A DNA stretch of 7,115 nt from Flavobacteriaceae bacterium (GTDB lineage: Bacteria; Bacteroidota; Bacteroidia; Flavobacteriales; Flavobacteriaceae): contig DOIV01000067.1 of the NCBI GenBank assembly GCA_003511845.1, forward strand, positions 1,732 to 8,846, in the 5' to 3' direction. Position numbers and translations under genes: made by a program. The notes below the pieces were generated by a model. That model saw only the letters and a list, made by a program, of their open reading frames with translations. It made no database searches and had not been told where the DNA came from. Positions 1 through 6,129 of this stretch are shown piece after piece; within the stretch, counting starts at the first letter, position 1; the number at the start of each line of letters is the position of its first letter.

Positions 1-522
1 GTTTCATTAGGTACGATGGTTGCCAATTTATCGGCTCATAAAGCAGGTTGGGATGAACAATGGAAACACTTTTCTAAATATGCAGAAAAAGGACAAGCCT
101 TTAAAAATAAATTGCTGTTTTTAGTAGATGAAGATACCAATGCTTTTAATAAAATTATTTTAGGCTTCAGGATGCCTAAAGGTACAACAGAAGAAAAAGA
201 GACAAGAAAACTAGCCATTGAAGAGGCTACAAAATACGCTACAGAAATTCCTTTACAGGTGATGGAAACTGCATATAATTCTATGAAAATAATGCAAACC
301 ATGGTAAAAGAAGGGATTCCTAGCTCACTCTCAGATGCTGGTGTTGGAGTTTTATGTGCAAGAACTGCTGTGCTTGGAGCATACTTTAATGTCCGCATCA
401 ATGCAAAAGACATAAAGGATAGAGATTTTGTCAATGCAATACTTAAAAAAGCTGATAAAATTTATAATGACACTCAACAAATTGAAAATGAAATTATTGC
501 TTTTATTAACTCTAAAATATAA
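1..522 (+). CDS. Formiminotransferase-cyclodeaminase, C-terminal cyclodeaminase domain (5' truncated)
   Basis: The frame is open from base 1, so the gene starts outside the window; the ATG at 16 is internal. The 173 visible residues match the cyclodeaminase/cyclohydrolase fold (FTCD_C). Family landmarks are MVANLSAHKAGW near the start, then DEDTNAFNKIILGFRMPKG, the helix segment with EIPLQVME, and SDAGVGVLCARTAVLGAYFNVRIN-type sequence in the second half. In the family this domain converts 5-formimino-tetrahydrofolate to 5,10-methenyl-tetrahydrofolate with release of ammonia, the last folate step of histidine degradation, in the cytoplasm. I cannot tell whether the missing 5' part carries a formiminotransferase domain (bifunctional FtcD, about 540-560 residues) or whether this is a free-standing cyclodeaminase, so no symbol is given. 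The stop is 3 bp before the next gene, which suggests co-transcription. Confidence 0.88.
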   Translation, partial: VSLGTMVANLSAHKAGWDEQWKHFSKYAEKGQAFKNKLLFLVDEDTNAFNKIILGFRMPKGTTEEKETRKLAIEEATKYATEIPLQVMETAYNSMKIMQTMVKEGIPSSLSDAGVGVLCARTAVLGAYFNVRINAKDIKDRDFVNAILKKADKIYNDTQQIENEIIAFINSKI

Positions 523-525
523 TTT

Positions 526-1176
526 ATGAGCTGTCAACATTGTTGTGGAGCAAACCTACAATTTGATATAGATAATGCAAATAATGATTTAAAGCGTTAT
601 TTAAAAAAAGGTCCAAAAAAGATGACTAGAATGCTAGTTGATGCTTTAAAAAAAGAAGATATAAAAAATTTATCATTATTAGATATCGGTGGTGGAATTG
701 GACCTATTCCTCTAGAATTAATCTCCAAAGGATTGCAAAAAATTACCGATGTAGATGCCTCACAAGGTTATATTTCTGTTGCAACTGCTGAACTAAAAAA
801 AAGAAAGTTATCACATTTAGCCAATTATCATCTTGGTGATTTTGTTGCGTTAAGTAACCAAATTGAAACTCATGATATTGTCACCTTAGATAAGGTAATT
901 TGTTGTTATCCTGATGTTCATGAGTTGCTCAAAACATCTTTATCAAAAGCAAATCAGTATTACGGATTGGTTTATCCGCAAGCTCACATTTTATCTAGAA
1001 TTGTTGTTGGATTCCTCAATTTTAAATTAAAGTTAAAAAAGAATCCTTTTAGAACCTTTATTCACGACCCAAAACTGGTTCATGATACCATTACAAGTGC
1101 AGGATTTCAAAAAATTTACAGCGGTAAAACCTTATTATCTTGGCAAATTCATCTTTACAAAAAAGAAGCTAGTTAA
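526..1176 (+). CDS. Class I SAM-dependent methyltransferase, substrate unknown
   Basis: The product is 216 residues with a Rossmann-type methyltransferase core. Motif I is LLDIGGGIG at residues 51-59, the acidic end of strand beta-2 is D77 in TDVDAS, a GDF follows at 104-106, and TLDKVICCYPD lies at 120-130. The last motif resembles the CCYPD segment of magnesium-protoporphyrin methyltransferase (BchM)-like proteins, but nothing nearby suggests tetrapyrrole work, so I treat that as family resemblance only. The N-terminus is cysteine rich (C3, C6, C7) and C126/C127 are adjacent; a metal or redox role is possible but unproven. There is no signal peptide, so it should be cytoplasmic. It starts 3 bp after the cyclodeaminase stop and probably shares its transcript. 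Its end overlaps the convergent aroQ by 8 bp. The methyltransferase call is firm; the substrate is not known. Confidence 0.85.
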   Translation: MSCQHCCGANLQFDIDNANNDLKRYLKKGPKKMTRMLVDALKKEDIKNLSLLDIGGGIGPIPLELISKGLQKITDVDASQGYISVATAELKKRKLSHLANYHLGDFVALSNQIETHDIVTLDKVICCYPDVHELLKTSLSKANQYYGLVYPQAHILSRIVVGFLNFKLKLKKNPFRTFIHDPKLVHDTITSAGFQKIYSGKTLLSWQIHLYKKEAS

Positions 1177-1582
1177 AACTCTGCACAGCCAAATTATAAC
1201 CTTTCAAGCCCATACCTACAATAATGCCACTAGCATTTGGTGAAATATAAGAATGGTGTCTAAACTCTTCTCTGTTATACACATTAGAAATATGCACTTC
1301 AATGACTGGTGTTTCAATAGCTTTTACTGCATCTGCAATCCCCACAGAAGTATGTGTATAGGCTGCGGCATTTAAAATGACACCATCAAAATCAAAACCT
1401 ACTTCATGTAACTTATCTATCAATTCACCTTCAATATTAGATTGAAAATAAGTCAATTCAACGTTTGGATATTTCTTTTGTAAGGATTTAAAATAATCTT
1501 CAAAAGAAGCATCGCCATAAATGGTAGGTTCTCGTTTGCCTAATAGATTTAAATTTGGACCGTTGATGATAATAATTTTCAT
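1169..1582 (-). CDS. aroQ: 3-dehydroquinate dehydratase, type II
   Basis: This cytoplasmic enzyme dehydrates 3-dehydroquinate to 3-dehydroshikimate, the third step of the shikimate pathway to aromatic amino acids. The 137-residue length is a little under the usual 140-150. The N-terminus IIINGPNLNLLGKREPTIYG carries R17 and the catalytic Y22. N71 in ILNAAAYTHTS, H77, EVHISN (E95, H97, N100) and the lid-side R108 and H109 complete the expected active site, and GIIVGMGLKGY closes the protein. The ATG at 1582 gives the canonical MKIIIINGPN start. The gene is convergent with the methyltransferase and overlaps it by 8 bp, with no terminator visible between them. The active form in the family is a dodecamer. 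Confidence 0.96.
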   Translation of the reverse strand: MKIIIINGPNLNLLGKREPTIYGDASFEDYFKSLQKKYPNVELTYFQSNIEGELIDKLHEVGFDFDGVILNAAAYTHTSVGIADAVKAIETPVIEVHISNVYNREEFRHHSYISPNASGIIVGMGLKGYNLAVQSFN

Positions 1583-1702
1583 GTAGTTATACCTATAATT
1601 GTTTTATCAGTTACAATGCTGCCTGCCGCAGGCTGGTTCGCTATTAATCATCTCATTAGATGTTAAAGATTCTAACACGCTCGTTTCATTTTGCTAATTT
1701 AT
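1583..1702. other. Upstream region of aroQ with several short inverted repeats
   Basis: This stretch between aroQ and the barrel gene's terminator has no convincing ORF. Read on the minus strand towards aroQ it contains three small dyads: about 1661-1677 (TGTTA/TAACA), 1649-1662 (CATCT/AGATG around CATT) and the GC-rich one at 1621-1633. No clear TAnnTTTG promoter box could be placed for aroQ. It may be a long leader of aroQ or part of a dispersed intergenic element. Confidence 0.4.
1619..1635. repeat. GC-rich imperfect palindrome, possible dispersed repeat unit
   Basis: GCCTGC, a single C, then GCAGGC form a 6-bp dyad at 1621-1633, with an extra C/G pair (1619 and 1635) after a mismatch. 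It stands out as almost pure GC within AT-rich intergenic DNA. Palindromes of the CCTGC(C/G)GCAGG type recur between genes in flavobacterial genomes as I remember them, but I cannot verify copy number here. There is no T-tract on either side, so it is not a rho-independent terminator. Confidence 0.5.
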
Positions 1703-1728
1703 AAAAAAAGTGGCAAATAGCCGCTTTT
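1703..1728 (-). terminator. Rho-independent terminator of the outer-membrane barrel gene
   Basis: On the minus strand, AAAAGCGGC (1728-1720), a TATTT loop and GCCACTTTT (1714-1706) form a 9-bp stem with one C-A mismatch, running into seven T residues (1709-1703). It starts 22 bp beyond the barrel stop codon. On the plus strand the mismatch becomes a G-U pair, but the T-tract is shorter (TTTT) and no plus-strand gene needs it. Confidence 0.7.
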
Positions 1729-1750
1729 ATCTATACTTGAATGTCTTACT

Positions 1751-2350
1751 TTAGTTAAAACTATAGCCTACACCTACAGTAAATGTATTTGCTCTTACAG
1801 ATAATGAATTATTTAAAGGTCCAGAATATCTATTTGTTACTTCTAAGCCATAACGTGCTTGAACAAAAAATTTGTCATTAATATCATAACCTGCACCAAA
1901 TACCAAATCAACACCTGTAGAATTAAATGCTTTATCTAAGTTCACATTTGTATTTAAAATATTATCAATGTCTTTCAATCCGTCTTTAATCTCTTGTAAA
2001 TCTGTAGAGAAACTCAATTGAGGTCCTGCCTGAATATTAATTTTATCAGCCACATAATATTTCATCATTACAGGTAAATAAACGAAAGCAAGTTTGCCTG
2101 CACTACCATACGTCAATTCTGGTTGAATGTGAAATTTCTCTGACAATTCAATATCTGCAAAAGCACCAATATTAAATCCTGTTACATTAATGGCATCAAT
2201 ATTGGCAACATCAAAGCCTAATACAGAAATATCAATATCTGTATTACTATTTAACAGTCCGCCAGTTATTCCAAATTTAACATTCGTTTGTGCTTGCATT
2301 AATGTTAGACTAAAAATTGCTATTAAAGCAACTAAAGATAATTTTTTCAT
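1751..2350 (-). CDS. Secreted outer-membrane beta-barrel protein (porin-like family)
   Basis: The product is 199 residues. Residues 1-20 are a classical signal peptide: MKK, then a hydrophobic core (LSLVALIAIFSLTLM), ending at MQA with cleavage predicted before QTN. The mature part consists of alternating amphipathic strands with glycine turns, such as VKFGITGGLL at the start, IQAGPQLSF in the middle and FVQARYGLEV and FTVGVGYSFN at the end. The closing strand with a near-terminal aromatic is typical of small 8-stranded barrels of the outer-membrane beta-barrel family (OMP_b-brl type) common in Bacteroidota. The cargo or function of these proteins is mostly unknown, so none is assigned. The gene is a single unit with its own terminator, and is divergent from xerD across 102 bp. 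Confidence 0.87.
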   Translation of the reverse strand: MKKLSLVALIAIFSLTLMQAQTNVKFGITGGLLNSNTDIDISVLGFDVANIDAINVTGFNIGAFADIELSEKFHIQPELTYGSAGKLAFVYLPVMMKYYVADKINIQAGPQLSFSTDLQEIKDGLKDIDNILNTNVNLDKAFNSTGVDLVFGAGYDINDKFFVQARYGLEVTNRYSGPLNNSLSVRANTFTVGVGYSFN

Positions 2351-2415
2351 AATAATTTAGTTTTTAAAGTTATAGTGAAGGATATTTATATATATCTTTT
2401 TACACTGTTTTTATG

Positions 2416-2423
2416 TATCTTTA
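2416..2423 (+). promoter_or_regulatory. Possible -7 box of xerD
   Basis: TATCTTTA matches the Bacteroidota -7 consensus TAnnTTTG at all but the last base and lies 29 bp upstream of the xerD ATG, a reasonable distance. No good TTTG is found at the expected -33 position (only T-rich sequence at 2397-2401), so the call is weak. Confidence 0.35.
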
Positions 2424-2452
2424 CAAAGACAAATACTGTGCCGTTTTAAATT

Positions 2453-3349
2453 ATGAAGTGGAATAACTATTTACAAGATTACCAATTACATTTAAAAATT
2501 GAACGTGGTTTGTCTGCAAATTCCGTTGAAAGTTATAGTAGAGACATTCAAAAGCTAATTGGTTTTTTAGCAAAAAATGACATTCAAATTTCTGCAATTA
2601 ATATTACTGACGAGACTATACAACAATTTATTTATCAAATTTCTAAAGAAGTAAACGCTAGGAGTCAATCGCGAATTATTTCTGGATTGCGTAGTTTTTT
2701 TGATTATCTGATTTTTGAAAAATACAGAACTGACAATCCTACTTCTTTATTAGAAACTCCTAAAATAGGCAGAAAACTACCCGATACATTATCATTAAAT
2801 GAGATTGATTTATTGATTAGTCAAATTGATTTAAGCACACCAGAAGGTGAACGTAATAGAGCTATGCTAGAAATGCTTTACAGTTGCGGATTGCGAGTAA
2901 CCGAATTGATTTCCTTATTAATTTCAGACTTATTTTTTGAGGAAGGGTTTATTAAGGTAACAGGCAAAGGTGATAAGCAGCGTTTTGTACCTATAAATAT
3001 TGAAACTCAAAAATACATCAATATTTATATCAAAGAAATACGAGTACATATTAAAGTAAAAAAGGGGTTTGAAGACACTTTATTCTTAAACCGAAGAGGC
3101 AAACAGCTCACACGTAATATGGTTTTTATCATTATTAAAGAGTTGGCAATCAAAGCAGAAATTGATAAAAAGGTGAGTCCGCATACCTTTAGACATTCAT
3201 TTGCAACACACTTGTTAGAAAATGGAGCTGACTTACGCTCCATTCAACAGATGATGGGTCATGAAAGTATTACTACCACTGAAATTTACATGCATGTAGA
3301 CAAAAGCTTTTTAAAAGGGGTTATTGAAAAGTATCATCCAAGAAAGTAA
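2453..3349 (+). CDS. xerD: Site-specific tyrosine recombinase XerD
   Basis: XerD acts with XerC at the dif site to resolve chromosome dimers before cell division, in the cytoplasm at the septum. The 298-residue protein has the N-terminal SAM-like core-binding domain (about 1-90: RGLSANSVESYSRDIQKL) and the C-terminal catalytic domain (about 105-298). All catalytic residues are present and fall at the numbers used for E. coli XerD: R148 (in YSCGLRVTEL), K172 (TGKGDK), H244 and R247 (HTFRHSFATH), H270 (MMGHESITTTEIYMH) and nucleophile Y279. This complete match in length and register favours XerD over a phage or transposon integrase. It is monocistronic: a terminator follows its stop directly. 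The barrel gene is divergent on its 5' side, and rny is convergent. Confidence 0.95.
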   Translation: MKWNNYLQDYQLHLKIERGLSANSVESYSRDIQKLIGFLAKNDIQISAINITDETIQQFIYQISKEVNARSQSRIISGLRSFFDYLIFEKYRTDNPTSLLETPKIGRKLPDTLSLNEIDLLISQIDLSTPEGERNRAMLEMLYSCGLRVTELISLLISDLFFEEGFIKVTGKGDKQRFVPINIETQKYINIYIKEIRVHIKVKKGFEDTLFLNRRGKQLTRNMVFIIIKELAIKAEIDKKVSPHTFRHSFATHLLENGADLRSIQQMMGHESITTTEIYMHVDKSFLKGVIEKYHPRK

Positions 3350-3381
3350 AAACCTTCTTTAAATCGTTAAAGAAGGTTTTT
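3348..3381. terminator. Bidirectional terminator between xerD and rny
   Basis: AACCTTCTTTAA (3351-3362), loop ATCG and TTAAAGAAGGTT (3367-3378) form a perfect 12-bp stem, extended by three A-T pairs (3348-3350 with 3379-3381). The stem begins in the xerD stop codon. The right arm runs into TTTTTT on the plus strand and the left arm gives TTTTT on the minus strand, so it can end both xerD and the convergent rny. Confidence 0.9.
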
Positions 3382-3401
3382 TATATTTTGCTAATATTGT
3401 T

Positions 3402-4970
3402 TTACTTAGCGATATTAACCGCTCTGGTTTCTCTTATTACCGTAACACGTACTTGACCAGGATAGGTCATGTCATTTTGAATTTTTTGAGAAATATTAAA
3501 CGATAATTCAGATGCTTTAATATCATCAACTTTTTCACTTTCAACAATAACTCTTAATTCACGACCTGCTTGAATGGCATAAGCTTTTTGAACTCCACTA
3601 AAGCCAAAAGCAACATCTTCTAGATCTTTCAATCGCTGTATATACGAATCTAATACTTGACGTCTTGCTCCTGGTCTAGCCCCAGAAATAGCATCACAAA
3701 CTTGAACAATAGGTGCGTATAAAGATTTCATTTCAATCTCATCATGGTGAGCACCAATGGCATTACAAACGTCTGGCTTTTCATTGTATTTTTTAGCCCA
3801 ATCCATACCTAACAGTGCATGTGGCAGTTCGCTTTCAGTATCAGGAACCTTACCAATATCGTGTAATAGACCAGCTCTTTTTGCTACTTTAGGATTCAAA
3901 CCTAATTCCGCTGCCATAATTGCACAAAGATTTGCAACTTCACGTGAGTGTTGTAATAAATTTTGACCATAAGAAGAACGGTATTTCATTCTACCAACTA
4001 CTTTAATCAATTCAGGATGCAAACCATGTATACCTAAATCAATTACTGTTCTTTTACCAACCTCAACGATTTCTTGATTGATTTCTTTTTGTGTTTTTGC
4101 AACAATTTCTTCTATTCTTGCAGGATGTATTCTACCGTCTGTTACCAATTTATGTAATGAAAGTCTTGCTATTTCTCTACGAATAGGATCAAAACAAGAA
4201 AGTATAATTGCTTCAGGGGTGTCATCAACAATAATTTCTACTCCTGTAGCAGATTCAATCGCTCTAATATTACGCCCTTCTCTACCAATGATTCTACCTT
4301 TTACATCATCAGATTCTAGATTAAATACAGACACACAGTTCTCAACAGTTTGTTCTACACCAATACGCTGTATAGTATTTAAAATAATTTTTCTTGCTTC
4401 TTGCTGAGCTGTTAATTTCGCTTCTTCTAAAGTAGATTGAATATAACCCATAGCATCAGTTTTAGCTTCAGCTTTTAAAGATTCTACCAATTCTTTTTTA
4501 GCATCTTCACCTGAGAGTCCAGAAATCACTTCTAGTTGCTCAACCTGTCGTTGATGCATCTTTTCAGATTCTTTCTTCTTTTTATCTAGAAACTCTACAC
4601 GATAATCATAATCAGCCTTTTTAGTTTCTAGAGCTTTATTGAGTTTTGAATTTTTATCAAGCTCTTGTGACACTTTTGATTCTTTTTCACGAATTCTTTT
4701 TTCGGCTTCTAACACTTTCCTATCCCTACCAATAATCACTTTTTCGTGTTCAGATTTTAATTCGATAAATTTTTCTTTCGCTTGTAAAATTTTATCCTTT
4801 TTTAAAGCTTCTGCATCTACTTTTGCTGTTTTTAATATAGTTTCTGCTTTTCTTTTTGCATCTTTTAACAATCCAGATCCTTTATTTTTTTCGAGCGTTT
4901 TTGCGATAACAAACCCTATAATAAATCCTATTACGGTACCAATTATTATTGGTAAAATCATTCCATCCAT
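3402..4970 (-). CDS. rny: Ribonuclease Y
   Basis: RNase Y is a membrane-anchored endoribonuclease that starts mRNA decay. Starting at the ATG at 4970 the protein has 522 residues, close to the usual 520. Domains in order: an N-terminal transmembrane helix (about residues 5-24, [20 protein letters not shown]), a long charged coiled coil (about 30-195), a KH RNA-binding domain with [15 protein letters not shown] at 225-239, and the HD catalytic domain with H341, HD at 370-371 (LLHDIGK), AHHDE at 407-411 and D426. The reading frame is open further upstream to a TTG at 5010-5012, but that would add a polar lysine-rich leader before the membrane helix. A second ATG at 4961 is three codons further in and also possible. 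Upstream lies the 6S-like RNA, then zapA; downstream is the terminator shared with xerD. Confidence 0.94.
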   Translation of the reverse strand: MDGMILPIIIGTVIGFIIGFVIAKTLEKNKGSGLLKDAKRKAETILKTAKVDAEALKKDKILQAKEKFIELKSEHEKVIIGRDRKVLEAEKRIREKESKVSQELDKNSKLNKALETKKADYDYRVEFLDKKKKESEKMHQRQVEQLEVISGLSGEDAKKELVESLKAEAKTDAMGYIQSTLEEAKLTAQQEARKIILNTIQRIGVEQTVENCVSVFNLESDDVKGRIIGREGRNIRAIESATGVEIIVDDTPEAIILSCFDPIRREIARLSLHKLVTDGRIHPARIEEIVAKTQKEINQEIVEVGKRTVIDLGIHGLHPELIKVVGRMKYRSSYGQNLLQHSREVANLCAIMAAELGLNPKVAKRAGLLHDIGKVPDTESELPHALLGMDWAKKYNEKPDVCNAIGAHHDEIEMKSLYAPIVQVCDAISGARPGARRQVLDSYIQRLKDLEDVAFGFSGVQKAYAIQAGRELRVIVESEKVDDIKASELSFNISQKIQNDMTYPGQVRVTVIRETRAVNIAK

Positions 4971-5012
4971 TATTTTAGTTTTAGGTTTAATACTTTTTTT
5001 AACAATCTCCAA

Positions 5013-5056
5013 TCAAAACTGAGTACATCCTCATCCAGGTTGTAAAAATAGTATAT
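5013..5056 (-). other. Likely 5' leader region of rny downstream of the 6S-like RNA
   Basis: This AT-rich spacer separates the oligo-U end of the RNA from the rny reading frame. On the minus strand CAGTTTTG (5022-5015) resembles a TAnnTTTG -7 box with its first base changed, and T-rich sequence lies about 20 bp upstream. It could be the rny promoter if the RNA terminates fully, but the match is imperfect. Confidence 0.25.
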
Positions 5057-5240
5057 AAAAAAAACCTACATTAGAAAGGTCTTTTAAACTCCTTGTAAAC
5101 AAGTTTAGGGCTAACTGGCTGATCAAGTATCCGACACACTGTTCTATAAAAAAACAATCATACGGCACGCTTTACTAGCTTAGACTCACCCTTTTTAAAT
5201 AAATAGTGTTGAGTTTAATAAACAAATAACTAATGTAGGC
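5057..5240 (-). ncRNA. ssrS: 6S RNA-like regulatory RNA (possible 6S-Flavo)
   Basis: No ORF fills the 266 bp between zapA and the upstream limit of rny; instead it folds. On the minus strand CCTACATTAG (5239-5230) pairs perfectly over 10 bp with CTAATGTAGG (5074-5065), followed at once by eight T residues (5064-5057). Inside, TTAAACTC (5218-5211) pairs over 8 bp with GAGTTTAA (5091-5084). Then comes a large asymmetric bubble (5210-5193 opposite 5106-5092), whose 3' strand holds a small CTTG-TTTA-CAAG hairpin. A distal stem follows: AGGG and CTAA (5192-5189, 5183-5180) with TTAGCCCT (5114-5107), CCG/CGG, and an apical ATTGTT/AACAGT hairpin (5158-5153 with 5143-5138). Length about 184 nt, paired ends, central bubble and position after zapA all fit 6S RNA, which binds housekeeping RNA polymerase by mimicking an open promoter. 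A flavobacterial class, 6S-Flavo, is known; membership here is inferred from structure and context, not a covariance search. Confidence 0.75.
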
Positions 5241-5242
5241 AT

Positions 5243-5258
5243 TCCCGAATACTCGGGA
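5243..5258. repeat. Perfect 6-bp inverted repeat upstream of the 6S-like RNA
   Basis: TCCCGA, a 4-nt loop ATAC and TCGGGA form a perfect GC-rich hairpin, 20 bp after the zapA stop and 2 bp before the likely 5' end of the RNA. No T-tract follows on the minus strand, so it is not a zapA terminator in that direction. On the plus strand GTAGTTTTT follows, but no plus-strand gene ends here. It may mark a processing point or be a dispersed intergenic palindrome. Confidence 0.6.
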
Positions 5259-5278
5259 GTAGTTTTTAAAAGAACGTA

Positions 5279-5569
5279 TTAAAGATAAGTGTCTAAAACT
5301 GTACTCATCTCTCTTAATTTATTTTCTATTTCTTCACCTTCTTGCTCATTATAAATACCTTTCACTTCTTGTAAAGATGCAAATTGCAATGCACACATTG
5401 CCAAGACATCTTGCTTATCTCTCACTTCATAATTATCTTCAAACTTCTTGATAAGGTCGTTTATTTTCTTTACAGCCTTACGTACACCTTCTTCTTCTCC
5501 ATCACTATTAATAGTAAGCGGATAAACTCTGCCACCTATAGTTACTTTTATTTTTAACTTACTATCCAT
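5279..5569 (-). CDS. zapA: Cell division protein ZapA
   Basis: ZapA binds FtsZ and cross-links its protofilaments at the division ring in the cytoplasm. The product is 96 residues, within the normal 90-110. The N-terminal domain shows the family pattern: KIKVTIGGRVYPLTI at residues 6-20, then EEEGVRKAVKKINDLI at about 25-40. The conserved stretch with DVLAMCALQFASLQ follows, and the C-terminal part forms the coiled-coil dimerisation helix. The ATG is 5 bp after the stop of the upstream coiled-coil gene, so the two almost certainly share a transcript from the promoter at 5894-5925. Downstream is the 6S-like RNA, the same neighbour ZapA has in gammaproteobacteria. Confidence 0.92.
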   Translation of the reverse strand: MDSKLKIKVTIGGRVYPLTINSDGEEEGVRKAVKKINDLIKKFEDNYEVRDKQDVLAMCALQFASLQEVKGIYNEQEGEEIENKLREMSTVLDTYL

Positions 5570-5574
5570 TGAGT

Positions 5575-5865
5575 TTAATCACTTAATTGTAAAATGCATT
5601 TATCTATTTCACGAATTAACGTATTTATTTTAAGCTTTGTTGAATGTTTGTCCTCTTTGCCGCCTACCATCGCTTTTGCAATTTTTAATGACTCATACTT
5701 ATTTTCAATAGCGTTTATAGATTCTTGAGAGGCATAAACATCTTGAACTAACTTTTGACTTTTTTCTAAAAGCTGTTGGTTTTCAATTTGCAATAACTCA
5801 TACTTTGAAAGTAAATTTTCAAGCTTACTTTGCAGGGAATCAACTATTTCTAAAATATTACTCAT
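5575..5865 (-). CDS. Small coiled-coil protein co-transcribed with zapA
   Basis: This 96-residue protein is not one I can name with certainty. Residues 5-62 form a near-continuous coiled coil with heptad hydrophobics (L11, L15, L18, Y22, L25, L32, L39). A short conserved-looking linker AMVGG (65-69) follows, and a C-terminal amphipathic helix contains INTLIREIDKCILQL (80-94). There is no signal peptide or membrane segment, so it is cytoplasmic. It lies 5 bp upstream of zapA under the same promoter. By position, size and coiled coil it resembles a functional analogue of ZapB, the coiled-coil partner of ZapA in enterobacteria, but I see no direct sequence evidence of homology. The role in division is inferred from the operon. 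Confidence 0.8.
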   Translation of the reverse strand: MSNILEIVDSLQSKLENLLSKYELLQIENQQLLEKSQKLVQDVYASQESINAIENKYESLKIAKAMVGGKEDKHSTKLKINTLIREIDKCILQLSD

Positions 5866-5893
5866 TAAACACAGAGATTCTAAACGTTACCTA

Positions 5894-5925
5894 CAAATTT
5901 AGCATTCTAATTAGACCTAACCAAA
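5894..5925 (-). promoter_or_regulatory. Flavobacterial promoter of the coiled-coil/zapA operon
   Basis: On the minus strand TTTG (5925-5922) and TAAATTTG (5901-5894) are separated by 20 bp, matching the Bacteroidota primary-sigma consensus TTTG-N19-21-TAnnTTTG at every defined base. The -7 box ends 29 bp before the ATG at 5865, leaving a leader of about 20 nt. Confidence 0.68.
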
Positions 5926-6129
5926 AAAATAGAAGATATTATGAAATATTACTTTTATTCATTTGACAGTCATTCTCTTATTAACAAAATAGCTATAGCT
6001 TTATAACTCAAAGTGTAAACCAAAATTTCTTTTTATTTATACACAAACATCAGGAATTAAACATGTTGACCCATCACCTTGAGATTAAATTTTTTAATGT
6101 GAATACGAATGATTAGTTTTGACCCCATT

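Noticed and set aside
36..434. Open frame of 132 codons on the minus strand
   Set aside because: Lies fully antisense to the cyclodeaminase domain, which has clear family motifs; the antisense product has no recognisable domain.
352..540. Open frame of 62 codons on the minus strand
   Set aside because: Antisense to the end of the cyclodeaminase gene and the start of the methyltransferase; no motif or initiation signal.
1619..1635. GC palindrome as a terminator
   Set aside because: No run of T follows on either strand, and the barrel gene already has a better terminator at 1703-1728.
1751..2350. Barrel gene as a recent insertion between aroQ and xerD
   Set aside because: No flanking repeats, target duplications or base-composition shift mark it as transferred; it looks like an ordinary resident gene.
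2351..2452. Possible dif site near xerD
   Set aside because: The divergent spacer has no pair of 11-bp inverted XerC/XerD-like arms around a 6-bp centre; dif is normally not beside xerD.
3025..3243. Open frame of 72 codons on the minus strand
   Set aside because: Antisense to the catalytic domain of XerD, whose residues are all intact on the plus strand.
3757..5022. Three plus-strand open frames (3757-3966, 4078-4407, 4639-5022)
   Set aside because: All are antisense to rny. The serine/phenylalanine-rich product of the last one is what the reverse complement of a lysine/glutamate coiled coil gives.
6114..6121. TAGTTTTG, an exact TAnnTTTG box just before the M23 ATG
   Set aside because: No TTTG lies at about 19-21 bp upstream, and a transcript from it would start almost at the 6130 ATG. 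Possible but unsupported, so not listed as a promoter.
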